Part shown: positions 27,589-36,427 of the stretch, piece after piece
Layout: every line of letters starts with the position of its first letter
How positions within the stretch are numbered: the stretch's first letter is position 1
Assembly: GCF_024807845.1 (NCBI RefSeq)
Contig: NZ_JANUEQ010000003.1
Span: 124,001-188,000 of the forward strand
Direction of reading: 5' to 3'
DNA length: 64,000 bases
DNA from: Klebsiella sp. BIGb0407
GTDB taxonomy: Bacteria > Pseudomonadota > Gammaproteobacteria > Enterobacterales > Enterobacteriaceae
Program-made: the position numbers and the translations under genes
Notes under the pieces: model-generated
The model's input: the letters and a program-made list of their open reading frames with translations, nothing else
The model's database searches: none
What the model was told of the DNA's origin: nothing

Positions 27589-28457
27589 CGCACCAGACAG
27601 TATCCCTTAATTTTCTGATATAAGTCTGAAGAGAAAACCGTTGATGAGCATAGATAAACGCTGTGATTCAACGGTACTCACTGTAGTTACCTCCAGGAAA
27701 ACCGGATCATAAACAGATATACCTCTTTTTTGTCTCATATTTTTCATGCGGGGAAGATGAAGCCATTCTCATAAGCCGTCTGATGTTTTCCAGTAACTAC
27801 AATATTATTCAATGACAAATTTATTCTGTTCACTCCATAAAATTGGATCTAGCCGATTAATAACAACAGCCTTCGCATTCCTCGTTAGATAACTCAATAC
27901 TCCCTGTTTTTATGGATGATGTAATTATCCACAATTAGTGTAATTATTCTGGTTAAAAAACATGTTATTTTCAACTTGCGTATATGTTGAAAGGTAACCA
28001 AATACATCTATATAAAGCAGGTCAACAACACAATACCCCCCATCACTTAACCATTTAAAAATAAAAGAATCACATCAAGCTTAAACATATAATTCAGACC
28101 TATTCCAAATATAATAATAGATAATTAATTCACGCCACTTGAATCCCATTTATTGGAATCATATACAATAAATACACCTAAAATATCTCAATAAATAAAA
28201 TCATTGCATTTATCATAATTAAGATTAATCTTAAATCTGACAACCCTGAGTTAACACATGGAGGTGTCAAGTACTATTGCCATAGGAAAATAACGCTGAG
28301 TTATTCATTCCTCATAGGCGAGGTACAATATAAACAATAACTTAATTACATTTTCTCCAGCCTGTAAAATTTTAATTTCACAACACTCATCCTTGTTAAC
28401 ATGTAATAACCGGAAGGTTTTATACCTGACGAGTTATTGGAGGTTGGCGGCGCCAAT
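27589..28457 (+). promoter_or_regulatory. AT-rich region upstream of the trimeric autotransporter
   Basis: About 870 bases with no convincing gene on either strand and a clearly higher AT content than its neighbours, consistent with an acquired or silenced segment. It contains a palindrome at 27638-27674. A candidate promoter for the adhesin is TTATTC (28301-28306), 17 bases, then TACAAT (28324-28329); the -35 is weak. A GGAGG at 28439-28443 precedes the chosen start. Confidence 0.4.
27638..27674. repeat. Palindrome sharing its core with the repeat element at 36661
   Basis: CCGTTGA and TCAACGG flank a core GATGAGCATAGATAAAC that also occurs, with only small changes around it, inside the 120-bp palindromic element at 36661-36780. 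Here the outer arms of that element are not clearly recognisable. It is likely a decayed or shorter copy of the same dispersed repeat family. Confidence 0.55.
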
Positions 28458-31400
28458 ATGATTATGGATAAATCATTTATATTCGGTGAGGCACATAACT
28501 TATTTCATTCAGAAGTTGATGCTGACACTTTTCCTGGATTCAAAAAAGTAAAATTCCGTTATTCGGCCATTCATTTAGCTCTTTTGTTTATGTTACTTGC
28601 CTCCTCAGCCCCTGCTCTGGCCGCTACGTGCCTTCAGGGGGACGAAGTTGGAACGAGCACGGCTTTGGGAGGAGGTAACGAGCCGGTCACATGCGGGACT
28701 TTTTCGATTGCAATTGGCGGGGGCAGCGGTGCCACTGCAGATGATTATGGTGTTGCCATCGGCGATGCCGCAGAGGCTACCTACAGAAATTCGGTAGCAC
28801 TAGGGCGTCGTTCCATGGTTAATGCAGACCGCGCAATCTCCGTGGGCGCATACACAAGAACATTTGGCTATGCCTCAATAGCTATCGGAGAAGATGCACA
28901 AGTAACAAATGAAGATGCAATGCACGGTATTGCATTAGGGCATTTTTCCCGGGTGGGAAAAGCTGACGGCATAGCCATAGGATTCGAATCAAACTCAGGC
29001 GGCCTCAACGCTATCAGTATCGGGGCCCAAAACAACGTTACCGGTGATAATTCCGGAGCAATTGGTAGCCCCTCTTCGGTATCTGGCACAGACTCCTATT
29101 CACTGGGCAATAACAATACCGTTGCAGCGAATAATGCATTTACGCTGGGTAATAACATCAGTATTGATGCAGGTCTCAATGGCGCCATCGCGCTGGGTAA
29201 TGGCTCATCCGTTCAGGCGGCCGTGGGCACCGGAAGTACTGATATCAATGGCAGTACCTATAACTTTGCAGGTGCAACACCCGCCGCAGGTTCCGTGCTG
29301 AGTATCGGTGCCGCTGGCGCAGAAAGGCAGATTACCTACGTTGCAGCCGGGCGGCTCAGCGCAACCAGCACGGATGCTATAAACGGCAGCCAGCTGTTTG
29401 CGACCAACAGCGCTGTTAATTCCCTCGGAACGAAAGTCAATCAGAACACAATCGATATTACCAGCATATCTGGCGATGTTACTGACGTACAGAACCTCAT
29501 CAATTCGGGAAATATTCCCATTAGATACTTCAGTACTGGTTCAGCAGACACCGGGGTTAATGCGGCTGCCAGCGGTACCAACAGTGTGGCCATTGGTCGG
29601 GCCTCGACTGCCACAGAGGAAGACAGCATTGCGCTGGGCAATGGAGCTGATGCCAAATTTGCTAACAGCCTCGCACTGGGTGCAAATTCCGTCACCAGCG
29701 TGGGGGCTGAAAGCAGCTACAACGCGTATCGCCTTACCGCACCGCAGACGTCTATCGGTGAGGTGGCCTTTGGCACCGCCAGCGGGAACCGTAAACTCAC
29801 CGGCATTGCGGCGGGTACCGCCAACAATGATGCGGTGAATGTGGCCCAGCTGATGGCCGTCGGCGACCAGGTCGATCAGAACACCACCGATATTACCACC
29901 CTCTCTGGCAGTGTCACTAACGTACAGAACCTCGTCAATTCGGGAAATCTTTCCGTTAAATACTTCAGCACCGGCTCAACCGGCACCGGGGCGGATTCTG
30001 TTGCCAGCGGCTTAAACAGCGTCGCGATTGGCCAGGCTGCGACCGCCACCGAGGAGGACAGTGTCGCCTTCGGTAACGGCGCGGATGCCAAATTTGCTAA
30101 CAGCCTCGCGCTGGGTGCAAATTCGGTCACCAGCGTGGGGGCAGAAAGCGGCTACAACGCGTATCGCCTTACTGCACCGCAGACGTCTATCGGTGAGGTG
30201 GCTTTTGGCACCGCCAGCGGGAACCGTAAACTCACCGGCATTGCGGCGGGTACCGCTAACAATGATGCGGTGAATGTGGCCCAGCTGATGGCCGTCGGGA
30301 ATCAGGTCGATCAGAATACCACCGATATTACCACCCTGTTTAGCAGCGTTAATGAGGGTAATTTTTCCGTTAAATACTTCAGCACCGGCTCATCCGGTAC
30401 CGGGGCGGATTCTGTTGCCAGCGGCTTAAACAGCGTCGCGATTGGCCAGGCTGCGACCGCCACCGAGGAGGACAGTGTCGCCTTCGGTAACGGGGCGGAT
30501 GCCAAATTTGCCAACAGCCTCGCGCTGGGTGCAAATTCCGTCACCAGCGTGGGGGCAGAAAGCAGCTACAACGCGTATCGCCTTACCGCACCGCAGACGT
30601 CTATCGGTGAGGTGGCCTTTGGCACCGCCAGCGGTAACCGTAAACTCACCGGCATTGCAGCGGGTACCGCCAACAATGATGCGGTGAATGTGGCCCAGCT
30701 GATGGCCGTCGGCGACCAGGTCGATCAGAACACCACCGATATTACCACCCTGTTTAGCAGCGTTAATGAAGGTAATTTTTCCGTTAAATATTTCAGTACC
30801 GGCTCAACCGGCACCGGAGCAGACTCTGTTGCCAGCGGCTTAAACAGCGTCGCGATTGGCCAGGCGGCGACCGCCACCGAGGAGGACAGTGTCGCCTTCG
30901 GTAACGGCGCGGATGCCAAATTTGCCAACAGCCTCGCACTGGGTGCAAATTCCGTCACCAGCGTGGGGGCTGAAAGCAGCTACAACGCTTACCGCCTTAC
31001 CGCACCGCAGACGTCTATCGGTGAGGTGGCCTTTGGCACCGCCAGCGGGAACCGTAAACTCACCGGCATTGCGGCGGGTACCGCTAACAATGACGCGGTG
31101 AATGTGGCCCAGCTGATGGCCGTCGGCGACCAGGTCGATCAGAACACCACCGATATTACCACTCTGTTTAGCAGCGTTAATGAAGGTAATTTTTCCGTTA
31201 AATATTTCAGTACCGGCTCAACCGGCACCGGGGCAGACTCTGTTGCCAGCGGCTTAAACAGCGTCGCGATTGGCCAGGCGGCGACCGCCACCGAGGAGGA
31301 CAGTGTCGCCTTAGGTAACGGCGCGGATGCCAAATTTGCCAACAGCCTCGCGCTGGGTGCAAATTCCGTCACCAGCGTGGGCGCACAAACTGACTACAAC

Positions 31401-33497
31401 GCGTATCGCCTTACCGCACCGCAGACGTCTATCGGTGAGGTGGCCTTTGGCACCGCCAGCGGGAACCGTAAACTCACCGGCATTGCAGCGGGTACCGCTA
31501 ACAATGACGCGGTGAATGTGGCCCAGCTGATGGCCGTCGGCAACCAGGTCGATCAGAACACCACCGATATTACCACTCTGTTTAGCAGCGTTAATGAAGG
31601 TAATTTTTCCGTTAAATATTTCAGTACCGGCTCAACCGGCACCGGGGCAGACTCTGTTGCCAGCGGCTTAAACAGTGTCGCGATTGGCCAGGCTGCGACC
31701 GCCACCGAGGAGGACAGTGTCGCCTTCGGTAACGGCGCGGATGCCAAATTTGCTAACAGCCTCGCGCTGGGTGCAAATTCCGTCACCAGCGTGGGGGCTG
31801 AAAGCAGCTACAACGCTTACCGCCTTACCGCACCGCAGACGTCTATCGGTGAAGTGGCCTTTGGCACCGCCAGCGGGAACCGTAAACTCACCGGCATTGC
31901 AGCGGGTACCGCTAACAATGACGCGGTGAATGTGGCCCAGCTGATGGCCGTCGGCAACCAGGTCGATCAGAACACCACCGATATTACCACCCTGTTTAGC
32001 AGCGTTAATGAGGGTAATTTTTCAGTTAAATACTTCAGCACCGGGTCATCCGGTACCGGAGCAGATTCCGTTGCCAGCGGCTTAAACAGCGTGGCGATTG
32101 GCCAGGCGGCGACTGCCACAGAGGAAGACAGTGTCGCCTTCGGTAACGGCGCGGATGCCAAATTTGCCAACAGCCTCGCGCTGGGTGCAAATTCGGTCAC
32201 CACCGTGGGAGCACAAAATGATTACAGCGCTTACCGGCTAACAACGCTTCAAAATTCGATCGGCGAAGTGGCGTTTGGTACCGCCAGCGGGAACCGTAAA
32301 CTCACCGGCATTGCAGCGGGTACCGCTAACAATGACGCGGTGAATGTCGAGCAGTTGATGGCCGTCGGCAGTCAGGTTGATCAAAACACGTCCGGCATTG
32401 CGAATCTCGGCGGTCGTGTGACAAGCATCGAAAATATCTTAGGTTCAGGTGGGGGTCTCTCAACAAAATATTTCAGTACTAATTCCACAGCGGCAGAGTC
32501 CGTAGCCAGTGGATCCGATGCTATCGCGGTCGGGCCGTCTGCACAGGCCACTGGTAACAATACTATTGCGATGGGAAATGGTGCACAGGCACAGGCTGAT
32601 GGTAGCGTGGCGCTGGGTAACAATGCATCCGATGGCAACCGCGGCGCGGAAAGCTACACTGGGAAATATTCCGGTGCCAGCAATAACAGCGTTGGAACGG
32701 TTTCAGTCGGTAACGCGGCGTCCGGTGAACAGCGAACCGTCAGTAACATTGCCGACGGAGTTCAGAGCAATGATGCCGTCAACGTTCGTCAACTGGATGG
32801 AGCTGTTGCAGTGGCGAAAAAATACACAGACGACTCAATCGCTAATCTGGAAACCAACGCGGGAACAACCAATGTGCGGGTGGGGCAGCTTGCAGTCGGC
32901 ACAGAAGGTGTTTTCCGGGTAGAAAATGCTACAGGCTGGGACAATGCTGCTGCATCAGGTAAAAACAGCGTCGCCGGTGGTGCCGCTGCTACAGCAACCG
33001 CGCAGAGCTCCACGGCACTGGGTACCAATTCGCATGCAACTCACGAGAACTCGGTAGCGCTTGGCACAAACTCGGTAACCGATCGCGCTAATAGCCTGTC
33101 TGTAGGGAGCGTCGGGCATGAACGTCAGATTACTAATGTGGCGGCAGCCACCAAAGCGACTGATGCTGTCAACCTGACCCAGCTAAACCGCATGGCCACC
33201 GAAGCGTCGGGCTATACCGACAGGCGGTTTAATGAGCTACAGGATAGTATGAGCCAGCAGGATCGTCGCCTCAGCGCGGGTATTGCCAGCGCCATGGCAA
33301 TGGCCAGCCTGCCTCAACCTTACACTCCGGGCGCCAGCATGATGTCAATCGGGGGAGCAAGCTATCGCGGGCAATCGGGTATGTCATTTGGCCTATCCCA
33401 CCTTTCTGATGACGGCCGCTGGGTTACCAAAGCCCAGTTGAATAACAATACCCAGAATAATGTGGGCTGGGGTGTCGGCGTAGGTTATCAGTTCTGA
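28458..33497 (+). CDS. Trimeric autotransporter adhesin (YadA/Hia type)
   Basis: A giant surface adhesin of 1,679 residues. A long N-terminal signal region (about 55 residues, hydrophobic near 38-52, ending SSAPALA) is followed by a YadA-like head of repeated AIG/SVALG-type 14-residue units, then necks and stalks with INGSQLF and NDAVNVAQL motifs. Seven near-identical units of about 138-146 residues span about 357-1337. A divergent distal head/stalk leads to a C-terminal YadA anchor (about 1600-1679, ending VGVGYQF) that forms the trimeric 12-strand pore. The ATG at 28458 is chosen because GGAGG lies 14 bases before it; TTG at 28437 is also open. It follows yfaE; the unrelated autotransporter gene yfaL found nearby in E. 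coli is absent. Ligand unknown. Confidence 0.93.
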   Translation: MIMDKSFIFGEAHNLFHSEVDADTFPGFKKVKFRYSAIHLALLFMLLASSAPALAATCLQGDEVGTSTALGGGNEPVTCGTFSIAIGGGSGATADDYGVAIGDAAEATYRNSVALGRRSMVNADRAISVGAYTRTFGYASIAIGEDAQVTNEDAMHGIALGHFSRVGKADGIAIGFESNSGGLNAISIGAQNNVTGDNSGAIGSPSSVSGTDSYSLGNNNTVAANNAFTLGNNISIDAGLNGAIALGNGSSVQAAVGTGSTDINGSTYNFAGATPAAGSVLSIGAAGAERQITYVAAGRLSATSTDAINGSQLFATNSAVNSLGTKVNQNTIDITSISGDVTDVQNLINSGNIPIRYFSTGSADTGVNAAASGTNSVAIGRASTATEEDSIALGNGADAKFANSLALGANSVTSVGAESSYNAYRLTAPQTSIGEVAFGTASGNRKLTGIAAGTANNDAVNVAQLMAVGDQVDQNTTDITTLSGSVTNVQNLVNSGNLSVKYFSTGSTGTGADSVASGLNSVAIGQAATATEEDSVAFGNGADAKFANSLALGANSVTSVGAESGYNAYRLTAPQTSIGEVAFGTASGNRKLTGIAAGTANNDAVNVAQLMAVGNQVDQNTTDITTLFSSVNEGNFSVKYFSTGSSGTGADSVASGLNSVAIGQAATATEEDSVAFGNGADAKFANSLALGANSVTSVGAESSYNAYRLTAPQTSIGEVAFGTASGNRKLTGIAAGTANNDAVNVAQLMAVGDQVDQNTTDITTLFSSVNEGNFSVKYFSTGSTGTGADSVASGLNSVAIGQAATATEEDSVAFGNGADAKFANSLALGANSVTSVGAESSYNAYRLTAPQTSIGEVAFGTASGNRKLTGIAAGTANNDAVNVAQLMAVGDQVDQNTTDITTLFSSVNEGNFSVKYFSTGSTGTGADSVASGLNSVAIGQAATATEEDSVALGNGADAKFANSLALGANSVTSVGAQTDYNAYRLTAPQTSIGEVAFGTASGNRKLTGIAAGTANNDAVNVAQLMAVGNQVDQNTTDITTLFSSVNEGNFSVKYFSTGSTGTGADSVASGLNSVAIGQAATATEEDSVAFGNGADAKFANSLALGANSVTSVGAESSYNAYRLTAPQTSIGEVAFGTASGNRKLTGIAAGTANNDAVNVAQLMAVGNQVDQNTTDITTLFSSVNEGNFSVKYFSTGSSGTGADSVASGLNSVAIGQAATATEEDSVAFGNGADAKFANSLALGANSVTTVGAQNDYSAYRLTTLQNSIGEVAFGTASGNRKLTGIAAGTANNDAVNVEQLMAVGSQVDQNTSGIANLGGRVTSIENILGSGGGLSTKYFSTNSTAAESVASGSDAIAVGPSAQATGNNTIAMGNGAQAQADGSVALGNNASDGNRGAESYTGKYSGASNNSVGTVSVGNAASGEQRTVSNIADGVQSNDAVNVRQLDGAVAVAKKYTDDSIANLETNAGTTNVRVGQLAVGTEGVFRVENATGWDNAAASGKNSVAGGAAATATAQSSTALGTNSHATHENSVALGTNSVTDRANSLSVGSVGHERQITNVAAATKATDAVNLTQLNRMATEASGYTDRRFNELQDSMSQQDRRLSAGIASAMAMASLPQPYTPGASMMSIGGASYRGQSGMSFGLSHLSDDGRWVTKAQLNNNTQNNVGWGVGVGYQF
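29526..32468 (+). repeat. Seven tandem coding repeats in the adhesin, 414-bp core period
   Basis: The motif KYFSTGS (RYFSTGS in the first unit) recurs at nucleotide offsets 29526, 29961, 30375, 30789, 31203, 31617 and 32031, with the next, diverged unit at 32469. Spacings are 435, then five of exactly 414, then 438. The 414-bp units are nearly identical in DNA, not only protein, including long silent stretches. That indicates recent amplification or ongoing homogenisation and predicts easy loss and gain of units. Confidence 0.95.
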
Positions 33498-33506
33498 TGC
33501 ACTTCT

Positions 33507-33530
33507 GGAGGCTTCGGCCTCCTTTTTTTT
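33507..33530 (+). terminator. Terminator after the adhesin gene
   Basis: GGAGGC, loop TTCG and GCCTCC followed by eight T, ten bases after the adhesin stop. A stable UUCG tetraloop hairpin. Confidence 0.92.
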
Positions 33531-33547
33531 AAATGGAAAACTCAGAT

Positions 33548-34477
33548 ATGAAAATTAGATTTTTCACCGCTTTATTACCACTCCTGCTGCTGGCAGGCTG
33601 CGATCGGCCCGAGCAAAAGCCCAGCGTGCAACCGCAAGTTGCTGCATCTGTTGAACCTGTCGTACCTGAAAAAATAGTTATCGACTTTCCTGCGCTGACG
33701 ATTATCGAAAATACCGTCGCTCAACTTGCTCCAAAGCTTAATAACCAGTTTGATATTTCTGTCATTCAGCGAATTTGCTTGCTGGCCCGAGGAGAGGTCA
33801 GTAAAGAAAGAGTCATTGAGTCAATCAAACGGGATGGCCACTTCGATCCTGCCAAAATACCTGCTCAAGATCACCCGTTATCGTTGCTCGTTAATGACGA
33901 TCAGGAAAAACGAGCGGAGATGTGCGCCGCATGGCTGGCCAGCTGGGCTGCGAGGATACCCGATGAAGATGAGATCACCGTTCAGAAGACGCGAAAAATC
34001 GAGGAAAAAGGACAAAATAAGGGAAAAGAGCGAACGGTAACTGAAAATGTGCTCAGTAATGACAAAGTCGCAGAGGTACTGGCAGTTAAATTATCCGTTC
34101 TGCGCGCCAATGCTGAGATTTATGCATTTATTGCCAGCGAACTCGAAAAAATGCCGGGACTGACGCTCGAAGAATATGCTCGTGCCGCGGGCAAAACATT
34201 CTCTGCGCTTTCGCCTTATTACCTTAAACGCGTTCAGGAACTTTATTCCCCGGAGCCCGGCAGTTATCACCTGACGCAGCTCGGTACCAGAGGCTATGCA
34301 TTTAATACCGATGGTGGCTATTACTTCAGTCGTGATGGAGGTAATGCCCTTCTGACCTATCGCGGCATTAACTGGCTGGGTCGCGGCGACATCATGGGTA
34401 AAGATTACAAGATTGCCGTCAGTTATTTTCCGGATACTTTGATTGATATGATAGCTCAGGTTCCGGCATCAAAATAA
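33548..34477 (+). CDS. Unrecognised lipoprotein next to the adhesin
   Basis: The 309-residue product has a clear lipoprotein signal (MKIRFFTALLPLLLLAGC, lipidated Cys18; residue +2 is Asp, the inner-membrane retention signal in E. coli). A helical region follows with a highly charged segment (about 140-165, EEKGQNKGKERT), and a C-terminal part with aromatic-rich turns (GYAFNTDGGYYFSRDGG). I do not recognise the family. The ATG at 33548 is preferred over 33533 because GGAAAA precedes it and the signal peptide starts there. It begins 17 bases after the strong adhesin terminator, so its expression needs read-through or a promoter inside the adhesin gene. By analogy with SadB and SadA of Salmonella it could assist adhesin export; that is an inference. 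Confidence 0.7.
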   Translation: MKIRFFTALLPLLLLAGCDRPEQKPSVQPQVAASVEPVVPEKIVIDFPALTIIENTVAQLAPKLNNQFDISVIQRICLLARGEVSKERVIESIKRDGHFDPAKIPAQDHPLSLLVNDDQEKRAEMCAAWLASWAARIPDEDEITVQKTRKIEEKGQNKGKERTVTENVLSNDKVAEVLAVKLSVLRANAEIYAFIASELEKMPGLTLEEYARAAGKTFSALSPYYLKRVQELYSPEPGSYHLTQLGTRGYAFNTDGGYYFSRDGGNALLTYRGINWLGRGDIMGKDYKIAVSYFPDTLIDMIAQVPASK

Positions 34478-34516
34478 TCGCCCCTCCCCTGAGGATCCAA
34501 GGTGATTTCTGATAAT

Positions 34517-34585
34517 GGCTGCAATGATAAATTAACGCATCTTCCCCTCCAGGATATGTTTGACCATAATTTATTCATTGCAGCC
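34517..34585. repeat. Long inverted repeat between the lipoprotein and yfaY
   Basis: GGCTGCAATGATAAATTA (34517-34534) and TAATTTATTCATTGCAGCC (34567-34585) are complementary except for one inserted base, separated by 32 bases. They fill the gap between convergent genes. It may be a shared terminator-like structure or a small mobile-repeat remnant. Confidence 0.6.
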
Positions 34586-34620
34586 CGTTTAGAATACGAC
34601 CGGGTGCAGTCTTGATAAAT

Positions 34621-35823
34621 TCAAGATGATAAATCTTTTGATTCTACTACCTTAATCCAACCATGATCGGTCGCTATTGCTTCGCCATTCATCCAGCGGC
34701 GCAGCATATTCAGTGCCATCAGTGCACAAATTTCCTGACGCGTGCTCAAACTGTGGTGGCTAGTACCAAATTGAACTCCCAGGCCATAGCTGCCGCTGTC
34801 CGTTATCAGAACAAAATTGACCTGAGCATCTACAGTCCCTGCAATCACCAGAGCGATATCCGCAACCTGTTTTTTACGCCAGGAGATACCATAGTTCAGG
34901 GTATCGGTAAGCGTTTGTTCTTGAGCTGGTAGCATTTCACTTGCCAGAAGTGGGGCTGATTCCCGGCCAAGTTGCAGGGCAAGCAAACCACCGGTAAATT
35001 GTTCACTCACAGTCAGGGTCAGAGACCGCTCCCGTAAGCGACGTGCAATTTGTGCAGGTAGCCCTTCTGTCCCCTCAAAAATGAAGCTATTACCCGCTAC
35101 ACGGCGGACTTCAGGCCAGATAGCCTCCATTGCTGCCCGTTGCGTTGCAGGTCCGGTTAGTTTTAGCTCAATAATCGGCATCGATGAGCGATAACCCATC
35201 ACTACGTCATCCGGTAACACCAGGGGATCGAGGCTCTGCGCCAAATCACTTTCACCGCGCCCAAAAGTCGTAAGGCGTAAACAGACCGGGGGTTCAGGGA
35301 GAGTAAAACGCGCCTGTAGTCGGGGCAAGATTTCCCGCGCCACCATCTCTTTAAATTCGGAGGGAACGCCCGGAGTAAAAAATATCAGGCAACGGTTAAG
35401 CTGCATGGCAAAACCGCAGGCAGTACCAACCGGATTATCAATCATTTCACTGTTTGCCGGGATCATGGCTTGCTTACGATTACTGGGTGCCATAACCCTG
35501 CCCCGACCGGCAAAAAAGGCCTCCATCGTTTTCAACCATCCGGCATGCTCCATCAGTTCAACACCGGCAGCCGTTGCTGCTGCCAGAGCACTCAGGTCAT
35601 CGCTGGTAGGGCCCAATCCACCATTAACAATAAGTACATCAGCCTCAAAGCTGCGTTCCCGGAGGATAGCAATCAAATCATTAAGATTGTCACCCACCGT
35701 ATTACGCCGTGACAGAGGTAACCCTTGATTAAAGAGATAATCAGCAAGCCAGGCAGCATTGGTATCAACAATTTGCCCGTATAATACTTCGTCCCCGGTC
35801 GACAGCATTTCCACTTTTAACAT
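34621..35823 (-). CDS. yfaY: CinA-like protein YfaY
   Basis: The 400-residue protein equals the length of E. coli YfaY and matches it throughout. It has an N-terminal MoCF-type domain (LSTGDEVLYGQIVDTNAAWLA, VNGGLGPTSDDLSA) and a degraded C-terminal CinA/PncC-like domain (SEQFTGGLLALQL). Related CinA proteins act as ADP-ribose pyrophosphatases and NMN deamidases; E. coli YfaY itself is not known to have deamidase activity. The start at 35823 has AGGG 7 bases upstream; a frame open to 35838 is unlikely. It lies downstream of yfaZ on the same strand. Confidence 0.93.
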   Translation of the reverse strand: MLKVEMLSTGDEVLYGQIVDTNAAWLADYLFNQGLPLSRRNTVGDNLNDLIAILRERSFEADVLIVNGGLGPTSDDLSALAAATAAGVELMEHAGWLKTMEAFFAGRGRVMAPSNRKQAMIPANSEMIDNPVGTACGFAMQLNRCLIFFTPGVPSEFKEMVAREILPRLQARFTLPEPPVCLRLTTFGRGESDLAQSLDPLVLPDDVVMGYRSSMPIIELKLTGPATQRAAMEAIWPEVRRVAGNSFIFEGTEGLPAQIARRLRERSLTLTVSEQFTGGLLALQLGRESAPLLASEMLPAQEQTLTDTLNYGISWRKKQVADIALVIAGTVDAQVNFVLITDSGSYGLGVQFGTSHHSLSTRQEICALMALNMLRRWMNGEAIATDHGWIKVVESKDLSS

Positions 35824-35861
35824 TGTTTTACCCTGCAATACTTCGCTCTGGAAGATGTCTT

Positions 35862-35886
35862 AAAGCGCGGCTAAACGCCGCGCAGA
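35862..35886 (-). terminator. Hairpin between yfaZ and yfaY
   Basis: GCGCGGC (35865-35871), TAAAC, GCCGCGC (35877-35883); on the minus strand it is followed by TTTAAGAC. It is a likely yfaZ terminator with a short T run. Confidence 0.65.
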
Positions 35887-35890
35887 AAGC

Positions 35891-36427
35891 TTAAAAATTC
35901 GCACTGACACCGACATAAGCGCCGTTAGCAATCATTTTATTGCTATTACCATTCTTACCATCAAGAGCAATATAACGATAACCACCTTCAAGGCTTATTG
36001 GACGGAAAATAGCCCAGCGTGCACCCGCACTGGCTTCCTTATAATCTTTTACGCCACTGGAAAGTGAGTCTGGTGAGTAATAGTAGTCACCAAATACGCT
36101 AATGCTGGATGTAACAGGCCATCTCAGACCGCCACCCGCCGCCAGAGCGTAACCATTTTTGTCATCTTTTGGATTCAGGTAGACCGCTCTGCCGCCAACC
36201 GTTGCCGTTACAGGCCCCAGCGGGATATTAAAACCAAGGCCCAGGCCCGCAGCATTGCCATTGTTTTCATGATGGGCATAGTTGCCATTAATGCTAAGGC
36301 CGCTGGCTTCAGTCGCAACACCTACGTAGCTAAATTCTTTGCCAACTCCACCACCAATGCTTATCGCACTCGCACTAGCAGATGCCAACAGTAGCCCTAG
36401 TGTATAAGCCAGATGTAGTTTGTTCAT
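35891..36427 (-). CDS. yfaZ: YfaZ-family outer-membrane protein
   Basis: The 178-residue protein has a signal peptide (MNKLHLAYTLGLLLASASASA) and a small beta-barrel pattern with VGLGFNIPLGPVTATVGG, YYYSPDSLSSG and the aromatic C-terminal VGVSANF. It aligns over its full length with E. coli YfaZ (180 residues). The function of the family is not established. It is followed by yfaY as in E. coli, but nudI and ais/arn are replaced by katA on the other side. Confidence 0.9.
   Translation of the reverse strand: MNKLHLAYTLGLLLASASASAISIGGGVGKEFSYVGVATEASGLSINGNYAHHENNGNAAGLGLGFNIPLGPVTATVGGRAVYLNPKDDKNGYALAAGGGLRWPVTSSISVFGDYYYSPDSLSSGVKDYKEASAGARWAIFRPISLEGGYRYIALDGKNGNSNKMIANGAYVGVSANF

Noticed and set aside
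28258-28293. Eleven-codon frame (ATGGAGGTG...) before the adhesin
   Set aside because: No ribosome binding site, and too short to distinguish from chance in AT-rich DNA.
29876-32203. Series of repeated short minus-strand frames (MTEFAPSARLLANLA...)
   Set aside because: They are antisense copies within the adhesin repeat units and repeat only because the gene does.
29526-32468. Tandem repeats considered as a CRISPR or satellite array
   Set aside because: The 414-bp units are an in-frame part of the adhesin coding sequence with no short repeat/spacer structure.
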